From the NCBI RefSeq assembly GCF_042434395.1, contig NZ_JBHLTP010000003.1, positions 558,001 to 622,000 on the forward strand: a stretch of DNA of 64,000 bases. The letters are read 5' to 3'. Every line of letters begins with the position of its first letter. Position 1 is the first letter of the stretch. Source of the stretch: Pontibacillus salicampi (lineage in GTDB: Bacteria > Bacillota > Bacilli > Bacillales > BH030062). Made by a program: the position numbers and the translations under genes. The notes beneath the pieces are model-generated. The model made no database searches. It saw only the letters and a program-made list of their open reading frames with translations, and had not been told where the DNA came from. Below are positions 25,923 through 34,204 of this stretch, in pieces.

Positions 25923-26927
25923 CTATAAGTACCAATAATCATATAGTAGAGTAATCCAAAATACTACAACGGTAACAATAAGAATAAATGCCAGGATGAA
26001 CCTCTTTTTAAAATAAGCGAACAATAGAATCGTATTCTTTAAATCAATCATAGGTCCATACACGAGAAAACCTATTAGAGCAGCAGGCGAGGCAATGGTT
26101 TTAAAGGAGGAAGCTACAAATGCATCTGCCTCTGAACAAAGAGATAGTATGTAAGCAAGCCCCATCATAGCCATTGGCCCAGAAATTGTCCCGCTTCCGA
26201 CCTCTACTAATAAAGAACGGTCTAGAAATACTTGTACCAAACTGGCTACGAAAGCTCCAAGTAACAAAAACTTTCCAACATCAAAAAATTCATCACTTGC
26301 ATGGTATAGTGTTTCCTTCCATTTACTTCTTTGCTGGTGGTGATGATGGTCTAGAGTTAAATGTCGCTCCTCCTCTTTCATTTGATTGCTTTTACCCAAG
26401 AAGAAATACACTAACAGGCCAATGGCAATGGCAGAAATAAGAGCTAAAACCATCCTGGAGTGAGCGATAAACGGTGTGCTTTGAAAAGCATAATAAGTAG
26501 ATAAATACACAATAGGGTTTAAAATTGGTGCAGACACTAATATGACAAAACCAACATGAAGCGGCATTCCTTTTTTTACAAGTCTTCTGACGATAGGGAC
26601 AATAGCACATTCACAAACAGGGAAGATAGTCCCTATCACAACAGCGGGGACTATAGCTAGTATTGGGTTGGAGGGGACAAAACGATTCAAGTGCTCTTCT
26701 TTAATAAAGACCTGAATCAGCGCAGAAATAAACACACCTAAAAGTACAAATGGGATGGCTTCCAAGAATATACTTAGAAAAATAGTGTTTACATCTAATA
26801 TAGTAGTAGGAATACGAATCATCTTTTCAATAGGTATAAAATCTCCTATAAAAAAAACAATGATAAATAGGAATAATATAATAATAGTTATCATATAAAC
26901 AAGAGGTTGCAGTACATATTTATTCAA
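25923..26927 (-). CDS. permease of the YraQ/DUF318 family (YcgR-like)
   Basis: Multi-pass permease (334 residues). The diagnostic block is VCECAIVPIVRRLVKKGMPL followed by VSAPILNPIVYLSTYYAF, and the second half repeats the pattern (CSEADAFVASSF, VYGPMIDLKN). A His-rich loop (LDHHHHQQRS) near residue 195 lies between the halves. I start at TTG 26927, with GGGGGTGGG 5 nt upstream; the longer frame from 26945 has no ribosome-binding site. It is the first gene of an operon with the YcgQ-like protein and is preceded by a Zur-like operator overlapping its -10. Confidence 0.83.
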   Translation of the reverse strand: MNKYVLQPLVYMITIIILFLFIIVFFIGDFIPIEKMIRIPTTILDVNTIFLSIFLEAIPFVLLGVFISALIQVFIKEEHLNRFVPSNPILAIVPAVVIGTIFPVCECAIVPIVRRLVKKGMPLHVGFVILVSAPILNPIVYLSTYYAFQSTPFIAHSRMVLALISAIAIGLLVYFFLGKSNQMKEEERHLTLDHHHHQQRSKWKETLYHASDEFFDVGKFLLLGAFVASLVQVFLDRSLLVEVGSGTISGPMAMMGLAYILSLCSEADAFVASSFKTIASPAALIGFLVYGPMIDLKNTILLFAYFKKRFILAFILIVTVVVFWITLLYDYWYL

Positions 26928-26943
26928 GATAACCCACCCCCGC

Positions 26944-26968
26944 AAATCGTAATCATTACTATATTATA
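26944..26968 (-). promoter_or_regulatory. Zur-like operator overlapping the -10 of the ycgRQ-like operon
   Basis: AAATCGTAATCATTACTATAT at 26944-26964 closely matches the Bacillus Zur box as I know it (TCGTAAT-N-ATTACGA; here 14 of 15, one mismatch in the second half). It does not fit Fur (TGATAAT) or PerR (TTATAAT) as well. On the minus strand the -10 TATAAT (26968-26963) touches the box, so binding would block the promoter when zinc is plentiful. Confidence 0.6.
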
Positions 26969-27254
26969 GAGTATAATGATCAATTTATGAATACTTTATT
27001 CCAGCAAATCTATTTATTTATCTATATTAGTTCGGTGATTTACTTTTCATCGAAAAAGAGAAGGTATATACATTTGAGCATTTGGAAGGAAAATAATAGT
27101 ATTTCCTTGGGATAACTCTCTAAATAATAGGGGGCTATTTTTTTATTAAAAAAAATTTGTAAATCTTCCAAAATTGTTGCAAAAAATTCCATGTACTGAT
27201 ACTATAATATTCAGAAAATAAAGAATAGTAAGCAAAATAAACTTTAGGAGTTTT
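26969..27254 (+). other. divergent intergenic region
   Basis: Between the leftward ycgRQ-like operon and the rightward YheO-type regulator. AT-rich; a TATAAT at about 27203 precedes the regulator but its -35 is weak. No small gene supported. Confidence 0.35.
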
Positions 27255-27914
27255 ATGATGATTGAAAAAAATAAGTTGGTTTTCGATCAAGCCATACGGA
27301 CCGCCGATATTCTTGTCGAAATGATGGGATCTCGGTGCGAAGTGGCGGTCCATGATTTTCGTAATTTGGATCAGTCTCTTATTCATTTAGCTGGATCTAT
27401 TACAGATAGAGAGATTGGTTCTCCAATTACTAGTTTAGTGTTAGAACAGTTAAAGAATGCAGAATCGAATGTTGATGATTTTGCTAATTATAAAACAGTT
27501 TCTCATAAAGGCCATGTTATGAAATCTTCCACTGTATTTTTGTACGATGATGAAAATGAAGTTATTGGTGCTTTATGTGTAAATATAGATGTAAGTTTGC
27601 TTATTCAATTGGGAGGTGAAATTCAGGATTTTATTACATTCAATGATCAAAGGGTGGAGAAAGAGAGCTTCTATACTACGGTCCATGATGTAGTGGAGGA
27701 TATGATTGAACATGCACTACAAGAGTTAAATAAGACGCCAGCTATGCTGAATAAAGAAGAAAAAATTGAAGTTATACGTATTTTGGAGAAGAAAGGAACT
27801 TTTTTAATAAAAGGTTCTACAGAGTACTTAGCAAAGGTACTCGGTGTATCGAAATACACAATTTATAATTACCTTCAGCAAATAAGAACAGAAGAAAATT
27901 TTAATGCACATTAA
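27255..27914 (+). CDS. YheO/DauR-type transcription regulator
   Basis: Regulator with an N-terminal YheO PAS-like sensor (about residues 1-120; CEVAVHDFRNLDQSLIHLAG is typical) and a C-terminal DauR helix-turn-helix (about 160-215, YLAKVLGVSKYTIYNYLQQI), 219 residues in all. Homologues such as DauR control D-amino-acid or other amino-acid catabolism and often sit beside RidA and PLP enzymes, as here (RidA starts 12 nt later). TAGGAG 4 nt before the ATG supports the start. It probably controls the whole 27.9-33.8 kb block. Confidence 0.85.
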   Translation: MMIEKNKLVFDQAIRTADILVEMMGSRCEVAVHDFRNLDQSLIHLAGSITDREIGSPITSLVLEQLKNAESNVDDFANYKTVSHKGHVMKSSTVFLYDDENEVIGALCVNIDVSLLIQLGGEIQDFITFNDQRVEKESFYTTVHDVVEDMIEHALQELNKTPAMLNKEEKIEVIRILEKKGTFLIKGSTEYLAKVLGVSKYTIYNYLQQIRTEENFNAH

Positions 27915-27926
27915 GGAGAGGATAGG

Positions 27927-28298
27927 ATGAAAACAATTGAAACGAATTTAGCTCCTGAAGCAATTGGCCCCTATTCACAAGCGGTAGAAAAAGCAGGACA
28001 TGTGTTTATATCAGGTCAACTGCCCCTTAATCCAAACACAATGAAGCTGGAAATAGGTATTAAAAACCAGACAGAGCAAGTGTTAGAGAATATACAATCT
28101 ATTTTACATGCATCAGATTTATCTCTCTCAGATGTGGTGAAAAATACGATTTATGTAACCTCATTTACTGAGGTAGAGGTTGTGAACGAGGTGTACAATC
28201 ATTTTTTCGGAAGCTCTAAACCAGCACGTGCCATGGTTGGTGTAAAACAGCTTCCAAAAGATGCGTTAATAGAAATAGAATCTATCGCTATAAGGTAG
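27927..28298 (+). CDS. RidA-family enamine/imine deaminase
   Basis: Small trimeric YjgF/RidA protein (123 residues) that hydrolyses reactive 2-aminoacrylate-type enamines released by PLP enzymes. The active-site Arg101 is in SKPARAMVGV and the conserved acidic pair in ALIEIE (residues 116 and 118); GPYSQAV at 14-20 and FISGQLPLNP at 27-36 are typical. AAGGAGAGG precedes the start. Its place directly before a threonine-synthase-like PLP gene suggests that this enzyme releases an enamine, so a beta- or gamma-elimination. Confidence 0.92.
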   Translation: MKTIETNLAPEAIGPYSQAVEKAGHVFISGQLPLNPNTMKLEIGIKNQTEQVLENIQSILHASDLSLSDVVKNTIYVTSFTEVEVVNEVYNHFFGSSKPARAMVGVKQLPKDALIEIESIAIR

Positions 28299-28355
28299 CT
28301 AGAAGGTTAGTATGCAATAACAGCACTAATATTCTAATAACTGGAGGGTTGTGTC

Positions 28356-29582
28356 ATGACATATAGTTATGTCTCTCATTTATATTGTCCTAAGTGTAAC
28401 AATACTTATAACGTAGTGGAGAAGAATCAATTATGTAGCTGTGGATCCCCATTGTTAGTCTCATATAACATGGAAGAGATGAAGAAAGTATTTTATCCAG
28501 AGTTACTAAGGGAAAGAGAACCTAATTTATGGCGTTACCATGAAATGCTGCCTGTCCAAAGTATAGAGAATGTAGTTTCTATGGGAGAGGGTATGACTCC
28601 TATGGTACTAATGTCTAGCTTAGGTGAAGATATGGATATACCAAATCTTTACATGAAGGATGAAGGGTTAATCCCGACAGGCTCTTTTAAATCTCGCGGT
28701 GCAGCAGTTGGTGTTTCTAAAGCGAAAGAAGTAGGTGTAGAAGAACTGGCTATGCCTACTAACGGAAATGCTGGAGCGGCATGGTCGTTATATAGTGCTA
28801 GAGCAAGAATTAAGTCAACGATTGTTATGCCAACAGATGCCCCTGAAATTACAAGAAAAGAGTGTGTAGCAGCTGGTGCCAATTTATATCTTGTTGATGG
28901 TTTAATTGGAGATGCAGGTAAGATTGTAGCACAGGCAGTTAAAGACTATGATTTATTTGATGCATCTACATTAAAAGAGCCTTATCGGATTGAAGGTAAA
29001 AAGACGATGGGATTAGAAATTGCAGAGCAATTTGGCTGGGAGCTGCCTGATGTCATTCTGTATCCAACGGGCGGGGGAGTTGGATTAATTGGTATATTCA
29101 AAGCACTGCAAGAGTTAAAAGAGCTAGGATGGATTAATGGAGAGAAAATGCCCCGGCTTGTTGCAGTACAGTCTGATGGATGTGCCCCAATTGTAAAGGC
29201 GTGGCAAGAAGGGAAAACGAACGCTGAGCCTTGGCAGGATGCCTCTACAATTGCATTTGGCATTAACGTTTCCAAGGCTATAGGAGATTTTCTGATTTTA
29301 GACGCTATACGACAAACAGATGGGTGCGCTATTTCTGTCAGTGACGAAATGTTACTAGATGAGTTACGTACTATTTCAACGAAAGAAGGAACTTTCGTGT
29401 GTCCTGAAGGGGCAGCAGCATTTGTTGCGGCTCGTAAGCTAAGGGAAAGCAAATGGATAAAACAGGATGAACGCGTGGTTGTATTAAATACCGGAGCAGG
29501 GATTAAGTACCCAAATACTGTAGAAGTAGATGCACCGATATTACAGCCTAAGGATAGAATTGTAAAAGACTATGTTAAGTGA
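28356..29582 (+). CDS. threonine-synthase-like PLP enzyme (fold type II)
   Basis: PLP-dependent lyase or synthase (408 residues). The N-terminal zinc ribbon (Cys11, Cys14, Cys27, Cys29) is as in many threonine synthases. The PLP lysine is Lys112 in TGSFKSRGA, the asparagine loop TNGNAGAAWS follows, and the phosphate cup is PTGGGVGLIG near 230. No hom or thrB lies alongside; the homoserine dehydrogenase of this window is in another operon under SAM control. With a YheO regulator, RidA, a permease, a HisD-like dehydrogenase and an aminotransferase around it, a catabolic elimination or replacement reaction is more likely than threonine biosynthesis. Substrate unknown. Confidence 0.83.
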   Translation: MTYSYVSHLYCPKCNNTYNVVEKNQLCSCGSPLLVSYNMEEMKKVFYPELLREREPNLWRYHEMLPVQSIENVVSMGEGMTPMVLMSSLGEDMDIPNLYMKDEGLIPTGSFKSRGAAVGVSKAKEVGVEELAMPTNGNAGAAWSLYSARARIKSTIVMPTDAPEITRKECVAAGANLYLVDGLIGDAGKIVAQAVKDYDLFDASTLKEPYRIEGKKTMGLEIAEQFGWELPDVILYPTGGGVGLIGIFKALQELKELGWINGEKMPRLVAVQSDGCAPIVKAWQEGKTNAEPWQDASTIAFGINVSKAIGDFLILDAIRQTDGCAISVSDEMLLDELRTISTKEGTFVCPEGAAAFVAARKLRESKWIKQDERVVVLNTGAGIKYPNTVEVDAPILQPKDRIVKDYVK

Positions 29583-29654
29583 TTTGTTTACAACACAAAG
29601 AGTGAAGCTTTGAAGCCAAACTTATCAAAACCAATTTATTGAAACATACCTCTT

Positions 29655-29704
29655 CATACCTCATCAGGACTCGGCTGCCTATCTAGCACTTCTGATGAGG
29701 TATG
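29655..29704 (+). promoter_or_regulatory. long hairpin between PLP-enzyme and permease genes
   Basis: CATACCTCATCAG / CTGATGAGGTATG, a perfect 13-bp stem with a 24-nt loop and no T-run. An ATG at 29695 lies inside the right arm, which argues that the permease really starts further on. It could be an mRNA processing or stability element within the operon. Confidence 0.6.
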
Positions 29705-29796
29705 CGTATATCATTCTACTTAAATCCGCTCGGGCTTCAATACAAAAGGAAAAGAGTGTATTTCAAACGAAGACTCAGAGAGGAAGTGTAAGGGAA

Positions 29797-31251
29797 GTGG
29801 ATAATAGGAATGTATTATCGAAGACACTAAAGCCACACTGGGTAGTAGCGATTGCATTTGGATCTGCCATAGGCTGGGGAGCCTTTGTCTTACCGACTGA
29901 CTGGATAAGAGAGGCTGGGCCAATAGGGGTAATATTAGGTGTATTAATAGGTGCTCTCTTAATTATGGTTATTGCAGTTAGCTATGGTTTCCTGGTTGAT
30001 AAATTTCCTGTCTCTGGTGGGGAGTTTGTGTTTACGTACTTGGGATTAGGGCGGATAAATGCTTATATTTGTGGTTGGTTTGTTACGCTGTCCTATATTA
30101 CCTCTGTAGCATTAAATGCGTCTGCAATAATTGTCCTGTTTAAATTCTTGTATCCTAATTTGGTTGAAATCGGTTATTTGTACACGGTGGCCAATTGGGA
30201 CATTTATATTAGTCAAATAATATTAGCAGGCATATCGTTGATTGTGTTTAGCTTTGTGAATATAAAAGGTATTACGATTACAGGTAGAATGCAGTTTATT
30301 TTCAGCTTGGCTCTTTTTTTAGGTGCGCTATTTATTGGAATAGCTATGACATTACATTCGGATACCTCGTTTTCTAATCTTCAACCAGCATTTAATAGTG
30401 ACATAGGTGGATGGTCTTCCATTCTAGTTATTATTGCAACAGCACCATTTCTGTATTCCGGTTTCAATAACATTGCTCAGGCATCCGAGGAATTTAATTT
30501 TTCTTCAAAGATGGCGTTCAAGTTGATGATTTTCGGTCTGGCTAGCGGTGGAATTGTTTATGCAGTTATGGTCTATGCGACTGCTATGGGTGCTCCTTGG
30601 CAGCAGCTAGTTAGTGAGAGGCCGGTATGGGGAACTGGGGATGTTGTTTCCAACCTGTTTGGAGGCTTCGGTCTTGTAATCCTGACAATAGCTCTTTGTA
30701 TGGGGATATTTACGGGGATCAATGGCTTTATGGTTTCGTCCAGTCGAATGCTGTTGGCAATGGGAAGGGCGAAGATTTTACCTGCCGCCTTCACCAAGCT
30801 ACACCCTAAATTTAATACGCCATATATAGGGGTAATCACTGCAGCAATCCTTTGTTTCATTTCCCCATGGTTTGGCAGGCAGGCATTATTATGGATTGTG
30901 GACATGACTGCTACTGGAGTAGCAATTGCATATGTTTATACTTGTGCCTCGGCATATACATTTTTCAATTGGAGCGACAACCCTATTCGAAAGCTGTTTT
31001 CTTTAACTGGAGCAACTATTAGTTTAATCTTTTTAGGGTTATTATTTATACCTGGATCTCCAGCTTTTCTTGCTTTACCTTCCTTAATTGCACTGTTTGC
31101 ATGGATATTTCTTGGTGTTTTGTTTTATCTATTTAACGGTAGAAGATATAGAAACATTCCTAAGAAGGAGCTGGATTATTATATTCTCGGCAAAGAAGTG
31201 CTCCAGGATGAGCGAAAAACAGACTCTATCAGGAAAACAGGCACAAAGTAA
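29797..31251 (+). CDS. APC-superfamily amino-acid permease
   Basis: Amino-acid/polyamine/organocation-type transporter with 12 probable helices. Helix 1 carries the substrate-binding unwound GSAIGWGAFVLP, and helix 6 YSGFNNIAQASEEF is the matching APC signature. The frame is open from an ATG at 29695, but that start lies in a hairpin arm; I prefer GTG 29797 (GAGAGGAAG upstream), giving 484 residues that begin just before the first helix. Confidence in the exact start is low. It probably imports the substrate of the surrounding catabolic genes. Confidence 0.85.
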   Translation: MDNRNVLSKTLKPHWVVAIAFGSAIGWGAFVLPTDWIREAGPIGVILGVLIGALLIMVIAVSYGFLVDKFPVSGGEFVFTYLGLGRINAYICGWFVTLSYITSVALNASAIIVLFKFLYPNLVEIGYLYTVANWDIYISQIILAGISLIVFSFVNIKGITITGRMQFIFSLALFLGALFIGIAMTLHSDTSFSNLQPAFNSDIGGWSSILVIIATAPFLYSGFNNIAQASEEFNFSSKMAFKLMIFGLASGGIVYAVMVYATAMGAPWQQLVSERPVWGTGDVVSNLFGGFGLVILTIALCMGIFTGINGFMVSSSRMLLAMGRAKILPAAFTKLHPKFNTPYIGVITAAILCFISPWFGRQALLWIVDMTATGVAIAYVYTCASAYTFFNWSDNPIRKLFSLTGATISLIFLGLLFIPGSPAFLALPSLIALFAWIFLGVLFYLFNGRRYRNIPKKELDYYILGKEVLQDERKTDSIRKTGTK

Positions 31252-31308
31252 CTGATAGCACATTAAAAAAGAATGTATTTAACCTAATTAGGATGGGAGA
31301 TGAAACAA

Positions 31309-32580
31309 GTGGTGACATATCTTAAGGAAAAAAATATTCAATCAGAACAAAAAGGTGGGAATGTAAGAGATATTGTAATGAAAGAATTAACCAATATTAA
31401 AGATGACGGGGAAGCAGCAGTTAGGAGATTATCAGAAAAATTCGATGGATGGAATCCAGATTCCTTCAAAGTTTCTAACGAAGAAATCTATGAATCAATA
31501 AACAAAGTACCTGAAACATTTAAGCAAGATACGAAATATTGCCAGGAACAAGTAAGAATGTTTGCTAATGCTCAGCTGAACAGCCTATCTGAATTTGAAA
31601 GAGAAATTCAACCAGGAGTGTATTTGGGACAAAAATTGATACCTATTGAGAATGTAGGAGCTTATATTCCAGGAGGGCGTTTTCCAATTGTGTCTTCTGT
31701 TCAAATGAGTACCATCCCTCCAAAGGTTGCTGGAGTGGAGCGTGTGATTGCATGCTCTCCATCTAGAAATGGAGAAGGAATTCACCCAGGTGTTCTTTAT
31801 GCTCTGCATTTAGCAGGAGTAGATGAGATATATTCACTTGGAGGTATCCAAGCAATTGGTACGATGGCCTATGGAATAGAAGGTATAAAGCCTGTCGACT
31901 TTATAGCAGGTCCGGGGAATGCCTTTGTAGCCGAATCTAAACGCCAGGTATTTGGTGAAGTGGGTATTGACCAAATTGCGGGACCTAGTGAGAATCTAAT
32001 CATTGCAGAGGCTGATGCTGATCCCGTTCTAATTGCAGCAGATATTCTAGGTCAATGTGAGCATGATTATCAAGCTGTTTCCATATTGATAACAACATCA
32101 AATGAATTAGCATCGAAGGTCCAACATGAAATTAGAGAGCAGCTTCCTACATTAGATACTGCTAAGGTTGCAGAAGCATCTTGGGAGGAAAATGGAGAAA
32201 TTATCCTAGTAGACACAAGAGAGGAAGCCGTACAAGTGGCTAATGACTATGCCATTGAACACGTGCAGGTACAGGCTGAGTATAGTAATTATTATCTGAA
32301 TAATTTGAAAAATTATGGCTCATTGTTCCTAGGGGAAGAAACAACTGTTACCTATGGAGACAAAGGAATTGGAACGAATCACATTCTGCCTACTGGAAAA
32401 GCAGCCCGTTACACCGGTGGCTTATGGGTAGGGAAATTCCTTAAAACAGTAACATACCAAAAGTGTACTAAAGAAGCTAGTAAACGTATTGCTCCTATAT
32501 TATCGAGGCAATGCAGATACGAAGGGATGGTTGCTCACGCTGTTACGGCTGAATTAAGAGAGAAGAAGTTTTCTTTATAG
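31309..32580 (+). CDS. histidinol-dehydrogenase-family enzyme, HpsN-like
   Basis: NAD-dependent four-electron dehydrogenase fold (423 residues). Counting from the upstream in-frame ATG at 31300, the HisD zinc ligands are all present: Gln252 and His255 (GQCEHD), Asp354 (YGDKGIG) and His413 (VAHAV), with the catalytic Glu-His pair AIEHVQV at 320-321. The segment GSLFLGEET...ARYTGGLWVGKF resembles HpsN-type sulfopropanediol dehydrogenases rather than biosynthetic HisD, and no his genes are nearby. It therefore likely oxidises an alcohol to a carboxylate in the surrounding pathway. GTG 31309 is used because GGGAG lies 9 nt upstream; ATG 31300 abuts that site. Confidence 0.82.
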   Translation: MVTYLKEKNIQSEQKGGNVRDIVMKELTNIKDDGEAAVRRLSEKFDGWNPDSFKVSNEEIYESINKVPETFKQDTKYCQEQVRMFANAQLNSLSEFEREIQPGVYLGQKLIPIENVGAYIPGGRFPIVSSVQMSTIPPKVAGVERVIACSPSRNGEGIHPGVLYALHLAGVDEIYSLGGIQAIGTMAYGIEGIKPVDFIAGPGNAFVAESKRQVFGEVGIDQIAGPSENLIIAEADADPVLIAADILGQCEHDYQAVSILITTSNELASKVQHEIREQLPTLDTAKVAEASWEENGEIILVDTREEAVQVANDYAIEHVQVQAEYSNYYLNNLKNYGSLFLGEETTVTYGDKGIGTNHILPTGKAARYTGGLWVGKFLKTVTYQKCTKEASKRIAPILSRQCRYEGMVAHAVTAELREKKFSL

Positions 32581-32615
32581 AAGGAAGCATTTTATTTTGA
32601 CGGGAGGTACTATTT

Positions 32616-33830
32616 GTGACATATCAAAGCGAAACAGGTACCCAATTTTCAAAAGAGTTTACGCTGCAGGAAAGTATTCCTCAAAACGGGGTAGAGAGGG
32701 TATTAGAACTATTAGATAGCGGTCGTTTACATCGATACAATACTTTAGAAGGAGAAGCATCTGAAGTTAGTCTTTTAGAGAAAGATTTTTCCGAATATAC
32801 TGGAGCTAGGTACTGTGTAGGGATGGCTTCCTGTGGCAGCGCCTTATATGTAGCACTACAAAGCTTCGGAATAAAGCAAGGGGAATTGATATTATGCAAT
32901 GCTTTTACATTAGCCCCTGTACCAGGTGCAATAGAAAATGCAGGAGCAAAGCCAATATTTGTGGAAATAAATGAGGATTATGTCACAGATCTTGAGGATT
33001 TAGAATTTAAAGCGAGAGAATCCGGAGCCAAATATTTTTTGTTATCTCATATGAGAGGGCACATAGTGGATATGGATCAAGTGGTAGACATATGTACTAG
33101 ATTAAATATTACTTTAATAGAAGATTGCGCTCATACAATGGGAGCCCGCTGGAATGGAAAGTTTACAGGTACCTTTGGACAAGTTGGTTGTTTTTCAACT
33201 CAAACCTATAAGCATATAAATTCTGGAGAAGGAGGCCTGTTCATTACAAATAATGAAGACGTAGCAGCAAAGGCAATCTTGTACTCTGGTTCCTATATGC
33301 TTTATGAATCGCATCTAAGGAAGCCGGATATGGAAGTATTTGAAAAATACAAAAAGAACATACCCAATTTTAGTTTGCGAATGTCAAATCTTGTAGCGGC
33401 TTTAATTCGTGCTCAGTTACCAGTCTTAGAAGAAAGGTGTCAAAGGTGGAATGAGCGATATAGGATAATAGAGCAAGAACTAAGAAAAGATGAGAATATA
33501 AGGGTGCCTAATAGAAGAGATAAAGAAGAGTATGTGGGCTCCTCCTTCCAATTCACCATTAAAAGTACAAACGTAGAGGCTGTAAAACGGTTCATTCGTA
33601 CCTGTGACGCTAGAGGGATTAAGATTAAATGGTTTGGAAACTTGGAGCCTAAAGGATTTACTAGCAGATACGAGAGCTGGCATTATATACATGCACAAGA
33701 TTCCTTAAATTCTACTAATGTTATCCTGGACTATCTATGTGATATTCGCATACCTTTAACATTCACTTTAGAGGATTGCATAGAGGTCACAACCATTATA
33801 AGGGAGGTATCCCAGGAGGTTTTTAATTAA
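32616..33830 (+). CDS. DegT/DnrJ/EryC1/StrS-family aminotransferase
   Basis: PLP-dependent aminotransferase of the sugar-aminotransferase family (404 residues). The PLP lysine is Lys199 in FSTQTYKHINSGEGG; the cofactor-binding Asp is in IEDCAHTMGA (about 169-178), and the GMASCGSALYVAL loop holds the phosphate. The start is GTG 32616 after GGGAGG. Most relatives act on nucleotide-linked keto sugars, but nothing else here belongs to sugar biosynthesis, so a role in transaminating the imported compound is inferred. It is the last gene before a strong terminator. Confidence 0.83.
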   Translation: MTYQSETGTQFSKEFTLQESIPQNGVERVLELLDSGRLHRYNTLEGEASEVSLLEKDFSEYTGARYCVGMASCGSALYVALQSFGIKQGELILCNAFTLAPVPGAIENAGAKPIFVEINEDYVTDLEDLEFKARESGAKYFLLSHMRGHIVDMDQVVDICTRLNITLIEDCAHTMGARWNGKFTGTFGQVGCFSTQTYKHINSGEGGLFITNNEDVAAKAILYSGSYMLYESHLRKPDMEVFEKYKKNIPNFSLRMSNLVAALIRAQLPVLEERCQRWNERYRIIEQELRKDENIRVPNRRDKEEYVGSSFQFTIKSTNVEAVKRFIRTCDARGIKIKWFGNLEPKGFTSRYESWHYIHAQDSLNSTNVILDYLCDIRIPLTFTLEDCIEVTTIIREVSQEVFN

Positions 33831-33896
33831 GAGTTTAATTGTCGTGAATCCAAGCAGCGCATAAATACAAGAGTATCATTCCAAGATAGTTATACG

Positions 33897-33930
33897 AAAA
33901 GCACGTTCTATATTGAATGTGCTTTTTTTT
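33897..33930 (+). terminator. terminator of the 27-34 kb gene block
   Basis: AAAAGCACGTTC / GAATGTGCTTTT stem (12 bp with one wobble pair) with a 6-nt loop and eight T. Confidence 0.85.
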
Positions 33931-34086
33931 ACGTTAATTATAGTATTCCTCTATTTCATAATGAAGTGTGTATGACTACATAACAACATTCCTTCAATCT
34001 TGTGATAAGATGCTCAACCGAACTACTATGCTAAAAAAGTTAACGCTTCCAAGCATTATTTGATATACTACTATTAATTATACCGT

Positions 34087-34204
34087 TAGGAGTTGATGTG
34101 TTATGGCACAAATTAAATGTATCCACACCATCTTTTTCGCATTTCATAATCATATGGAGGACACATCAACCCGATAGCGTCCTCCAACTAACTGGAGGAA
34201 TAAA
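34087..34204 (+). promoter_or_regulatory. leader-peptide translation attenuator of rsgA
   Basis: Four elements allow two exclusive folds. A is GTTGATGTGT (34092-34101) and B its exact complement ACACATCAAC (34161-34170). B' is GGAGGAC (34156-34162, overlapping B by two bases) and C is GTCCTCC (34179-34185). D, the rsgA ribosome-binding site GGAGGA (34194-34199), can pair with TCCTCC in C. A:B blocks B', leaving C free to sequester D; disturbing A frees B' to capture C and expose D. A lies between the ribosome-binding site and start of the leader ORF, the layout of erm-type attenuators. Confidence 0.7.
34103..34177 (+). CDS. 24-residue leader peptide upstream of rsgA
   Basis: ATG 34103 is preceded by TAGGAG at 10 nt and ends at TAG 34175-34177, 27 nt before rsgA. 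The peptide begins MAQIKCIHTIFFAFHNHM and ends EDTSTR. Its hydrophobic centre (IFFAF) is the sort of segment that stalls ribosomes in inducible-resistance leaders. The ORF overlaps both arms B and B' of the attenuator, so a regulatory role is more likely than a product with its own function. Confidence 0.6.
   Translation: MAQIKCIHTIFFAFHNHMEDTSTR

Noticed and set aside
28982..29452. 156-codon minus-strand frame inside the threonine-synthase-like gene
   Set aside because: Shadow frame; Ser/Pro-rich composition typical of antisense reading.
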